A DNA stretch of 23,238 nt, from assembly GCA_946479855.1 (NCBI GenBank), contig CAMLHL010000048.1:1-23238 (forward strand), read 5' to 3'. A model generated the notes under the pieces. The model worked only from the letters and a program-made list of their open reading frames with translations. It was not told where the DNA came from and made no database searches. Below, in pieces: positions 1 through 6,449 of the stretch. The translations under genes were made by a program, and so were the position numbers. Within the stretch, counting starts at the first letter, position 1; each line of letters opens with the position of its first letter. The DNA is from an uncultured Pseudomonadota bacterium. Lineage in GTDB: Bacteria; Pseudomonadota; Gammaproteobacteria; Burkholderiales; Rhodocyclaceae.

Positions 1-2
1 TC

Positions 3-1031
3 TGCACCACTGTTTACGGCCAGCTGGTCAGCGTTTACGAATACCCGCAGGCGGCATTGCTGGTCCTCGGCGGCTCGACCGTCGCGGCCATCGGCATCGG
101 CCTGCTCTATGGCCGCGAGAAGCGCATCTGGTGCCGCTACCTGTGTCCGGCCTCCGGCGTCTTCGCCGTGCTGGCCAAGATCGCCCCGCTCCACTACAAG
201 GTGGACCGCGAGGCCTGGGACAAGTATCAGGGTGACTTCGAGCCGGTCAATTGCGCCCCGCTGCTCGACGTCCGGCGCATGACCAGCGCCTCGGAATGCC
301 ATAGCTGCGGCCGCTGCGCCGGCCAGCGCGATGCCGTCACCTATTCCGCCCGCTCGCCGTTCAGCGAAGTCCTCGATTTCAACAATCCGGCCAAGACGCC
401 GGATGCGCTGACGCTGGTCTATGGCGTCCTCGGCGTCGCCACCGCCGCCTTCCAGTGGACGCTCAGCCCGTGGCTGCTCAGCGCCAAGCTGGCCGCCGCC
501 GAATGGCTGGTCGACCACAACCATTTCGCGCTGCTCGACAACGACGTGCCGTGGTGGCTGCTCACCCACTACCCGGAAGCCAGCGACCTGTTCACCTGGC
601 TCGACGGTGCGCTGATCCTCGCCTACCTGCTCGGCGGCGGCTTCCTGTTGGGCAGCCTGCTGCTGGTCGGCCCGGCCATTGCCGCCCGCCTGCTGAAAAC
701 CGAAGGCCTGAGCTGGCAGCGCTTCACCCTTGCCCTGACGCCGCTGGCCGCAGCCAGCGTCATCCTCGGCCTATCGATGCTGACCGTCACCCACCTCAAA
801 GCCGAACATTTCTGGCTCGGCTGGCTGCCGTACTTCCGCATCGGCCTGCTCGCCGCCGGCTGCCTGGGCAGCCTGTGGCTGGCGCTGCAACTGGTGCGAC
901 ACGCCAAGGGGGCTGCCTTCGGGGCGCGGTCGACGGCCGGCCAAGGGCAAAAAACGCTGGCCGGACTGGCGATGCTGCTGCCGGTCGGCCTGATGGCGAC
1001 GATCTGGACGCTGGTTTTCTTCGTCTGGTAA
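3..1031 (+). CDS. NosR/NapH/CcoG-type membrane polyferredoxin, C-terminal part (5' end outside window)
   Basis: The frame is open from the left edge (first full codon at base 3), so this is the C-terminal part of a larger protein. The TTG at 57 is only the first start-like codon, not a credible start. Visible are a membrane-linked C-R-Y-L-C-P motif at 132-149, the C-x3-C-P type seen in NosR, NapH and RdxA/CcoG, and a C-H-S-C-G-R-C cluster motif starting at 297. After that motif the expected fourth Cys of a C-x2-C-x2-C-x3-C-P ferredoxin motif is missing (the sequence runs A-G-Q-R-D-A); a Cys at 252-254 could substitute. The rest is several long hydrophobic segments. Known for the family: such proteins pass electrons or assist metal-centre assembly at the inner membrane. 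Nearby feoBA and ccoG suggest a role around the cbb3 oxidase or iron, which is inference. The exact family is uncertain. Confidence 0.75.
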   Translation, partial: CTTVYGQLVSVYEYPQAALLVLGGSTVAAIGIGLLYGREKRIWCRYLCPASGVFAVLAKIAPLHYKVDREAWDKYQGDFEPVNCAPLLDVRRMTSASECHSCGRCAGQRDAVTYSARSPFSEVLDFNNPAKTPDALTLVYGVLGVATAAFQWTLSPWLLSAKLAAAEWLVDHNHFALLDNDVPWWLLTHYPEASDLFTWLDGALILAYLLGGGFLLGSLLLVGPAIAARLLKTEGLSWQRFTLALTPLAAASVILGLSMLTVTHLKAEHFWLGWLPYFRIGLLAAGCLGSLWLALQLVRHAKGAAFGARSTAGQGQKTLAGLAMLLPVGLMATIWTLVFFVW

Positions 1032-1066
1032 ACGATAATGGGGTCCTCGTTCAATCGGGGATACCC

Positions 1067-1471
1067 ATGCTCGCCAATCTGACCGGCTTTTTCATCCAGT
1101 GGGGGATCACCGCCCTCTCCCTCTGGGTGACCAGCCTTGTCTTCAACGGCATCCGCTTCACCAGCACCTCGGCCCTGATCGTCTCAGCGTTGCTGCTCGG
1201 TTTCGTCAACGCCGTACTCTGGCCGTTGCTGGTCGTGCTGACGCTGCCGCTGACCTTGCTGACGCTGGGTCTCTTCCTGCTCGTGATCAATGCGCTGATG
1301 TTGCTGCTGGTTGCGAAACTGGTGCGCGGCTTCACGATCTCCGGGTTCTGGACGGCCTTCTTTGCCAGCCTGTTCATTTCGGTATTCAGCCTGTTCCTGA
1401 GTTCGCTGGCGCCGGATACGGAAATGAATGTCTATCGCTTGCCGCCTTCCGGCCGCACGATCTCGATATAA
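1067..1471 (+). CDS. YvlD / phage-holin-family (Phage_holin_4_2) small membrane protein
   Basis: 134 residues, almost entirely hydrophobic, with about four membrane helices. The pattern is typical of the YvlD-like 'mycobacterial 4-TMS phage holin' family: an N-terminal helix, a short F-x-G-I-R loop, then a G-F-x-N-A-x-L-W-P-L-L segment followed by a T-L-P-L-T-x-L-T-L-G-L-F helix. The ATG at 1067 matches the usual N-terminus of the family; the longer open frame upstream only overlaps the preceding gene. The gene starts 35 bases after the polyferredoxin stop, so they may share a transcript. Despite the family name these proteins are chromosomal and have no demonstrated lysis role, and there is no phage context here. 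Cellular function is unknown. Confidence 0.85.
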   Translation: MLANLTGFFIQWGITALSLWVTSLVFNGIRFTSTSALIVSALLLGFVNAVLWPLLVVLTLPLTLLTLGLFLLVINALMLLLVAKLVRGFTISGFWTAFFASLFISVFSLFLSSLAPDTEMNVYRLPPSGRTISI

Positions 1472-1634
1472 GCCCGGTGAAATCGCGTCGCCCCGGACCT
1501 CATGCATCGGCGGTGCAGCGCGGCCGCCTTAGCGTTGCCTGTCATTGAAAAATTGCCGTTTTTCCGGGTCGACCGTAGCGTTTTCCCGACTGCACGCCGC
1601 CAGCCGATAGCGGCTCAATCGCAAAAACCTGGGC

Positions 1635-1656
1635 TGCATCATCGAAAGCTGATGCA
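1635..1656. promoter_or_regulatory. Inverted repeat in the feoB upstream region, candidate operator
   Basis: TGCATCA and TGATGCA form a perfect 7-bp inverted repeat around an 8-base centre. It lies about 65 bases upstream of feoB. A TAAACT hexamer at 1664-1669 could act as a -10 box, which would put the repeat over the -35 region. It does not match the Fur consensus or an FNR box well. No T-run follows, so a regulator site is more likely than a terminator. The regulator is unknown. Confidence 0.35.
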
Positions 1657-1718
1657 ATCGGGCGTAAACTAGCGGGCGGTTCGGCGCTTGCCGGCCATCC
1701 GGCAACGTCTGAGACTCA

Positions 1719-3674
1719 TTGAACGTGACAGCTCCCTCCTCCGCCGCCAGCGCCATCCTGCTCGTCGGCCATCCCAATGTCGGCAAATCGGTGCTCTTTC
1801 ACCGCCTGACCGGCGCTTATGTCAACGTTTCCAACTATCCCGGCACCACGGTCGAGGTCACGCGGGCCGGCGCCCGTTTCGACCGCGAAGCAGTGTTGCT
1901 CGACACGCCGGGCGTGCTCGCCCTGCCGTCGCGCAGCGACGACGAACGGGCGACGATGCGGGCGCTGTTGAACGAGGAAATCCGCTGCCTGGTCCAGGTC
2001 GGCGATGCCAAGAACCTGCGCCGCACGCTGACCCTGACCGCCCTGCTCGGCGAACTCGGGGTGCCGATGGTGCTGGCGCTGAACATGCACGACGAGGCGG
2101 CGGCCCGCGGCGTCATGGTCGACATTCCGGCGCTCGCCGAGGAACTCGGCATCCCGGTGCTGGCTACCGTCGCCACCGGCGGCGAAGGGATCGGCGAACT
2201 GACCGGCCAGCTGGGCCAGGCCCGCCCTGCCGAGCCGATGCTGCGCTACGACCCGGACATCGAAGCGGCCATCGGGCGCGTCGCTGCGGCCATTGCCCGC
2301 TACGCCCCGCACCCGCGGCTGAGCGCCCGCGGGCTGGCCATCCTCTACCTCGGCGGCGATGCGGAAGTCGCCGGCTGGCTGGCCGGGCAGACCGGCGACC
2401 TCCCTAGCCCACTGGAAACCCTGCGCCAGTGCGCCGCCACCGCCACCGAAGGCGATCTGCCGACGCTGCTCGCCGGCGAACGCACCGAAGCGGCCGATGC
2501 GCTGGCCGCCAGCGTCATCCAGCGCACGGTGCGCAGCAGCCCGCTGCTTTCCCAGCGCATCGGCCAGTACGTGGTGCATCCGCTGTGGGGCGTGCCGATC
2601 CTGCTCGGCGTTCTCTACGCGGTGTACCAGTTCGTCGGCGTCTTCGGCGCCAGCACGCTGGTCGGCCTGATGGAAAAGAACCTGTTCGAAGGCATCCTCA
2701 ACCCGGCCTTCACCGATTTTGTCCATGCCACGGTCGACTGGCCCTGGCTGCAGGAACTGCTGGTCGGCCAGTACGGCCTGTGGAGCATGGGCATGACCTA
2801 CGCGCTGGCGCTGATCCTGCCCATCGTCAGCACCTTCTTCTTCGCCTTCGGCGTGCTCGAGGATTCCGGCTACCTGCCGCGCCTGACGGTGATCGCCAAC
2901 CGGCTGTTTTCAGCCATCGGCCTCAACGGCCGCGCCGTGCTGCCGATGGTCCTCGGGCTGGGCTGCGTGACCATGGCGACGCTGACCACGCGCATCCTGC
3001 ACAGCCCGCGCGAACGGCTGATCACCATCTTCCTGCTCGCCCTGGCCATTCCCTGCTCGGCCCAGCTCGGCGTCGTCCTCGGCATGCTCGGCGGCGTCTC
3101 CTTTACAGCCGTGCTGGTCTGGGCCCTGGCCATGGTCGGCGTCCTGCTGCTCGCCGGCTTCCTGGCCGCCAGACTGATTCCCGGCCGGCGCATCCCGCTG
3201 GTCACCGAACTGCCGCCGATGCGCCTGCCGATCATCGCCAACGTCCTGAAGAAAACCGGCGGCCGCCTGAAGTGGTACCTGATCGAGGTCATCCCGCTCT
3301 TCCTGCTCGGCACCTTCATCATGTACGCGCTCGACAAGTCCGGCGCCCTGCCCGGCATCATCTCGGCCGGCGAGCCGCTGGTCTCCGGCTGGCTCGGCCT
3401 GCCCAAGGAAGCCAGCGCCGCCTTCGTCATGGGCTTCCTGCGCCGCGATTTCGGGGCGACCGGGCTGTTCGCCATGGCGCATTCCCTCTCCCCGATCCAG
3501 GCCGTCGTCGGCATGATCACCATCACCCTGTTCATCCCCTGCTTCGCCAGCCTGATGATGATGGTCAAGGAGCAGGGCACCCGGGTCGCGCTGGGCATGG
3601 TGGCCGTCATCGTCCCCTTCGCCTTCTTCATCGGCGGCCTGTTCAACCTGGCGCTCCGCGCTGTCTGGTCCTGA
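1719..3674 (+). CDS. feoB: Ferrous iron transporter FeoB-family protein
   Basis: 651 residues. The N-terminal G domain shows G1 G-H-P-N-V-G-K-S (residues 17-24), a G-T-T switch region (42-44), G3 D-T-P-G (62-65) and G4 N-M-H-D (122-125). The rest is a multi-helix membrane domain with the FeoB-type G-L-G-C and P-C-S-A-Q-L elements and an F-L-R-R-D-F-G-A-T-G-L-F segment. Known role: GTP-dependent Fe(II) import across the inner membrane, mainly under reducing conditions. Two adjacent starts are possible, TTG 1719 and GTG 1725; neither has a strong Shine-Dalgarno sequence, only GAG at 1711. Oddities: G1 has V-G-K-S where most FeoB have C-G-K-T, and the usual N-V-P after G-x-G-C is V-T-M, so this is a divergent subgroup. 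feoA follows 2 bases later, the reverse of the usual feoA-feoB order. No feoC is visible. Confidence 0.88.
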   Translation: MNVTAPSSAASAILLVGHPNVGKSVLFHRLTGAYVNVSNYPGTTVEVTRAGARFDREAVLLDTPGVLALPSRSDDERATMRALLNEEIRCLVQVGDAKNLRRTLTLTALLGELGVPMVLALNMHDEAAARGVMVDIPALAEELGIPVLATVATGGEGIGELTGQLGQARPAEPMLRYDPDIEAAIGRVAAAIARYAPHPRLSARGLAILYLGGDAEVAGWLAGQTGDLPSPLETLRQCAATATEGDLPTLLAGERTEAADALAASVIQRTVRSSPLLSQRIGQYVVHPLWGVPILLGVLYAVYQFVGVFGASTLVGLMEKNLFEGILNPAFTDFVHATVDWPWLQELLVGQYGLWSMGMTYALALILPIVSTFFFAFGVLEDSGYLPRLTVIANRLFSAIGLNGRAVLPMVLGLGCVTMATLTTRILHSPRERLITIFLLALAIPCSAQLGVVLGMLGGVSFTAVLVWALAMVGVLLLAGFLAARLIPGRRIPLVTELPPMRLPIIANVLKKTGGRLKWYLIEVIPLFLLGTFIMYALDKSGALPGIISAGEPLVSGWLGLPKEASAAFVMGFLRRDFGATGLFAMAHSLSPIQAVVGMITITLFIPCFASLMMMVKEQGTRVALGMVAVIVPFAFFIGGLFNLALRAVWS

Positions 3675-3676
3675 CC

Positions 3677-3934
3677 ATGAGTCCGCAACACGATGCCCGC
3701 CTCCCCCTCGCCTTCATCCCGGCCGGGACCGAGGTCCGTCTGGCGGCGCTGGGCGATGAAATCGACCCGTTCCAGCGCGAGCAGCTGATCGCCTACGGCC
3801 TGGCCGCAACCCGGCCGCTGAAGGTGCTGCAGCAACGGCCGATGACCGTCATCCTCGCCGACGAAGTCGAACTGGCGCTTGAACATGCCGTGGCGCGTCA
3901 TGTCTGGGTGGAAAGGCTCGCCCCCGAGGCCTGA
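3677..3934 (+). CDS. feoA: FeoA-domain protein
   Basis: 85 residues with the small SH3-like FeoA pattern: an L-P-L-A-F-I-P-A-G-T-E-V start, a central Q-L-I-A-Y-G-L segment corresponding to the conserved 'r-L-x-x-l-G-l' turn, and a C-terminal strand that carries the conserved L-A-L-E-H-A-V-A followed by V-W-V. FeoA binds or regulates FeoB in known systems. The ATG at 3677 lies 2 bases after the feoB stop, so the two are surely cotranscribed and probably coupled. The sequence is somewhat divergent from canonical FeoA, so the call rests on both pattern and position. It is convergent with ccoG, with only 12 bases between the stops and no terminator visible in that gap. Confidence 0.8.
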   Translation: MSPQHDARLPLAFIPAGTEVRLAALGDEIDPFQREQLIAYGLAATRPLKVLQQRPMTVILADEVELALEHAVARHVWVERLAPEA

Positions 3935-3946
3935 AGACCTGCCCCC

Positions 3947-5302
3947 TCAGCGGCCGAGGGCAAAACTGCTCGGCTCGATGACACCCCGCGCCGGGTCCTG
4001 CTGCGCCGTAATGTGGAAACGGATCGGCTGGATGCCGCGCCGCTCGCCATCGCCGGGCGCCGATACGGTCACGGCAACCGCCCGGATGCTGCCCGCTTCG
4101 CTGGCGAACCGGCGCTCGCCGACGATCTCCAGGCCAGGCAGACCGCTGACCTCGACCGTGAAATCGCGTGACGCTTCGGCCAGATTCATCAGCTTCAGCG
4201 TGTAGGCGTTTTCAATCCGTCCGTCCGCCGTCTCACGCAGCAGGGCTCCCCGGTCGCGCAGCACGTCGACCCGCAGCAAAGGACGATGTGCTACGGTCCA
4301 CGCCCCAAAAGCGGCAAAAACCGCCAGCAGGCCGGCATAGACTGCGATGCGCGGGCGCGGGCGCCAGCCCTTCGCACTGGGCTGCCCGGCCAGTTCGCGT
4401 TCCGAGGCAAAGCGGATCAATCCGGTCGGCGCACCGATCTTCACCATCACCTCGTCGCAGGCATCGACGCACAGGCCGCAATTGATGCACTGGTATTGCA
4501 AACCGTCGCGAATGTCGATCCCGGTCGGGCAGACTTGGACACAAATGCCGCAATCGACACAGTCGCCGCGCCGCCGGTCGTAACTGACCGAGCGGGTGGT
4601 GTCGTCGAACATGACGCCCTGGAAGCGCGAATAGGGACACATGTGCTGGCAGACCGCCTCGCGGGCCAGGCCGGCCTGAACGTAGGTGAAGGCGGCATAG
4701 AAAATCAGCCAGAAGCCCTCCCACGGCCCGACCTGCCAGTGCTGGACGCGGGGCAACAGTTCCCGGACCGGCGTGAAATAGCCGACAAAGGTGATCGCCG
4801 TCCAGGCGGCCAGCACCAGCCACAGTCCATGCTTGATCGTCCGCAGCCCGATCTTGCCGGCATCCAGCGGACGCTGGTCGAGCTTGAGGCGGGCCAGATG
4901 GTCTCCTTCGACCCGCGCCTCGATCCAGCTGAAAATCATGGTGTACACCGTCTGCGGGCAGGCGAAGCCACAGAACAGCCGGCCGGCCAGCGCGGTCACG
5001 AGGAACAGGGCGGTCGCCGCCAGAATCAGCACGATGGCGAGGAGCAGCGCATCCTGCGGCCACAGCACGAGGCCGAACAGATACAGCTTCTCGTGCGCGA
5101 TATCGAACCACACCGCCTGACGGTTCACGCCATCGACCGCCCAGGTCAGCCAGCAGCCGCCGTAGAAAACGATCTGGGTCAGCCAGACCATCGCCCAGCG
5201 CAGCGTGTTGAAGCGACCGCCGGTCGCCTTGGCGTGGATTTTTCCTTTCCTGCGATAGAGCTCCAGCTTGGCAGCGCGAACCTTACTGACCGTTTGACTC
5301 AT
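3947..5302 (-). CDS. ccoG: Cytochrome c oxidase (cbb3-type) accessory protein CcoG (FixG/RdxA)
   Basis: 451 residues from the chosen start. Order of parts: a cytosolic basic N-terminus; membrane helices with the C-G-F-A-C-P-Q-T motif (about residue 105); a middle membrane region ending in C-Q-H-M-C-P-Y-S-R-F-Q-G-V-M; a soluble two-cluster ferredoxin with C-x2-C-x2-C-x3-C-P and C-x2-C-x2-C-x3-C motifs (about residues 240-280); one further helix; and a C-terminal Ig-like FixG_C domain. CcoG is an inner-membrane Fe-S protein that reduces Cu(II) for copper delivery to cbb3 oxidase. An in-frame ATG at 5317 also exists, but AGGAAAG at 5308-5314 is well spaced for the ATG at 5302, which gives the usual M-S-Q start. 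The oxidase genes are not in the window; the adjacent polyferredoxin and feo genes suggest they lie to the left. Confidence 0.95.
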   Translation of the reverse strand: MSQTVSKVRAAKLELYRRKGKIHAKATGGRFNTLRWAMVWLTQIVFYGGCWLTWAVDGVNRQAVWFDIAHEKLYLFGLVLWPQDALLLAIVLILAATALFLVTALAGRLFCGFACPQTVYTMIFSWIEARVEGDHLARLKLDQRPLDAGKIGLRTIKHGLWLVLAAWTAITFVGYFTPVRELLPRVQHWQVGPWEGFWLIFYAAFTYVQAGLAREAVCQHMCPYSRFQGVMFDDTTRSVSYDRRRGDCVDCGICVQVCPTGIDIRDGLQYQCINCGLCVDACDEVMVKIGAPTGLIRFASERELAGQPSAKGWRPRPRIAVYAGLLAVFAAFGAWTVAHRPLLRVDVLRDRGALLRETADGRIENAYTLKLMNLAEASRDFTVEVSGLPGLEIVGERRFASEAGSIRAVAVTVSAPGDGERRGIQPIRFHITAQQDPARGVIEPSSFALGR

Positions 5303-5398
5303 TTGGGCTTTCCTCATAGCGACGATGCCGGACTAGAAATTGCCGGATCAGGCAGGAGGCAAGTAAATCATCGCGTTGCCGATAGCAACAGTTTCAGA

Positions 5399-5412
5399 TT
5401 GGCCCATTTCAA
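5399..5412. promoter_or_regulatory. Candidate FNR/DNR-type binding site between ccoG and norE
   Basis: TTGGCCCATTTCAA is a 14-bp imperfect palindrome with the Crp/Fnr-family layout TTG-N8-CAA. It matches 8 of 10 informative positions of the DNR-type TTGAC-N4-GTCAA and 7 of 10 of the FNR-type TTGAT-N4-ATCAA. It sits about 97 bases upstream of the ccoG start and 120 bases upstream of the norE start, so it could serve either or both divergent genes. Both gene types are commonly under FNR/DNR control. No convincing -10 box at the class II distance was found on either strand, so this is tentative. Confidence 0.4.
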
Positions 5413-5427
5413 CTAGGAACAGATTCC

Positions 5428-5535
5428 ATGAACCAAGGCACTGTGCCTATCGAAAATCAACTTTTCTGTATCTGTGCATTTATTGCCAGGCTGCAACAAT
5501 GCGCCCATCAAAATCAGGGATCAAAATCAGGATGA
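5428..5535 (+). CDS. Possible 35-residue leader peptide upstream of norE
   Basis: A short ORF, ATG at 5428 to TGA at 5533-5535, has AGGA at 5415-5418 about 9 bases before its start. Its stop overlaps the norE ATG in the ATGA arrangement (5532-5535), which would allow translational coupling. The peptide is Gln- and Cys-rich (three Cys, six Gln) with a short hydrophobic stretch in its first half (L-F-C-I-C-A-F-I-A). No family is recognised. It may be a chance ORF, but the combination of Shine-Dalgarno spacing and stop/start overlap makes translation plausible. If it is translated, it would set the norE start at 5532. Confidence 0.3.
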   Translation: MNQGTVPIENQLFCICAFIARLQQCAHQNQGSKSG

Positions 5536-6137
5536 ACACCGCCACACTCGTTTTGGAAGAGACCATCGACACACCGCCCAGCAGCGGTCGCGTTCCTGGC
5601 AACAAGGGCATCTGGGTCGGCATTTGCTGCGAGTTTGTCGAATTCATCGTCCTCTTCATCGTCTACTTCGTCGCCCGCTCGCACTTCCCCGAGTCCTTCG
5701 AACAAGGCGCCGACCGCCTTTCCCGGGTGGCCGGCACGGCCATTACCTTGCTGATGGTCAGCAGCAGCTTCTGCATTGCCTGCTCGGTGGCGACCATGCG
5801 CGCCGGGCAGCGCCGACGTTCGATTTATTGGCTGATCGCCGGACTCATCGTGGCACTCGGCTACCCGGTCGCCAAGCTGCTGGAAATCGACTGGAACCTG
5901 GCGCACGGCATCAATGGCGAATCAGGCATTTTCTTCACGGTCTATTACTACCTGACCTTCAACCATCTGGTCCACGCCACCTGGGGCATCCTCGGCATTC
6001 TCTGGGTTCTCGCCCGCCATCTGGCCGGCGGCTACAGCACCGAAGACCATGCCGGACTTGAAGCGCTGGCCTGCTACTGGCACGCCACCGACATCATCTG
6101 GCTGGTCATTTTTTCCTTTTTCTACGTTCTGGCCTGA
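5532..6137 (+). CDS. norE: NorE-like haem-copper oxidase subunit III family protein
   Basis: 201 residues with about five membrane helices of the cytochrome c oxidase subunit III fold. Visible are a G-N-K-G-I-W-V-G-I-C-C-E-F-x-E-F first helix, a Y-Y-Y-L-T-F-N-H-L-V-H segment, and a final C-Y-W-H-A-T-D-I-I-W-L-V-I-F helix typical of the NorE/CoxC family. Known role in Paracoccus: with NorF, it supports full activity or assembly of the NO reductase NorCB. The ATG at 5532 is preferred because it gives the usual N-terminus and overlaps the leader ORF stop; an ATG at 5499 in the same frame would add 11 residues. norF starts 3 bases after the stop. norCB is absent here, so the partner could instead be another haem-copper enzyme encoded elsewhere. 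Confidence 0.85.
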   Translation: MNTATLVLEETIDTPPSSGRVPGNKGIWVGICCEFVEFIVLFIVYFVARSHFPESFEQGADRLSRVAGTAITLLMVSSSFCIACSVATMRAGQRRRSIYWLIAGLIVALGYPVAKLLEIDWNLAHGINGESGIFFTVYYYLTFNHLVHATWGILGILWVLARHLAGGYSTEDHAGLEALACYWHATDIIWLVIFSFFYVLA

Positions 6138-6140
6138 ATC

Positions 6141-6449
6141 ATGAACAGCAAGCCCCAAACCGTTGCCGCCAATCTGCAGCCACTGATCATCGCCTGGCTG
6201 GCGCTGGTCGCCCTTACCCTGATCAGTCTGGCGCTAGGTCAGTGGTTTCATGGCGCCGCCTGGTTGCCGTTGCTGGTGGCGGCCATCGTCTGGATCAAGA
6301 GTTCGCTGGTGACCCGGCGATTCCTCGAAGCCGGGCAGGCCCACCCCTTCATTGCCCGCGTGCTCGCCGGCTTTATCGCCTTCACGCCGATTGCGCTGGT
6401 GCTGACCGCCTTCTTCGGCACGCAGTTTGCCCGCTGGGCGAGCTTATAG
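6141..6449 (+). CDS. norF: NorF-like cytochrome c oxidase subunit IV family protein
   Basis: 102 residues with three hydrophobic segments, fitting the COX4-like/NorF pattern. The middle part has the family-typical run A-A-I-V-W-I-K-S-S-L-V-T-R-R-F-L-E, in which a helix is followed by the conserved K-x-x-x-V-x-x-x-F-M/L-E loop. It begins 3 bases after norE, so the pair is one transcript and probably one complex. Its 3' end overlaps the convergent ydcR-like gene by 6 bases. The pair most likely assists nitric oxide reduction; assignment to NO rather than O2 reduction is inference from the norEF gene order. Confidence 0.78.
   Translation: MNSKPQTVAANLQPLIIAWLALVALTLISLALGQWFHGAAWLPLLVAAIVWIKSSLVTRRFLEAGQAHPFIARVLAGFIAFTPIALVLTAFFGTQFARWASL

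Noticed and set aside
1067..1471. Prophage remnant suggested by the holin-family name
   Set aside because: No other phage gene is nearby, and this family is widespread on chromosomes without phage.
2429..3676. Long upstream extension of the feoA frame
   Set aside because: It overlaps feoB in another frame and is Arg/His/Pro-rich; only the part from the ATG at 3677 is FeoA-like.
5375..5389. GTTGC/GCAAC palindrome as an FNR site
   Set aside because: TTG to CAA spans 13 bases instead of 14, so it does not fit the Crp/Fnr site geometry; the 5399-5412 site fits better.
4286..5416. 376-codon plus-strand open frame
   Set aside because: Antisense to ccoG; no domain, and ccoG cluster motifs are unambiguous.
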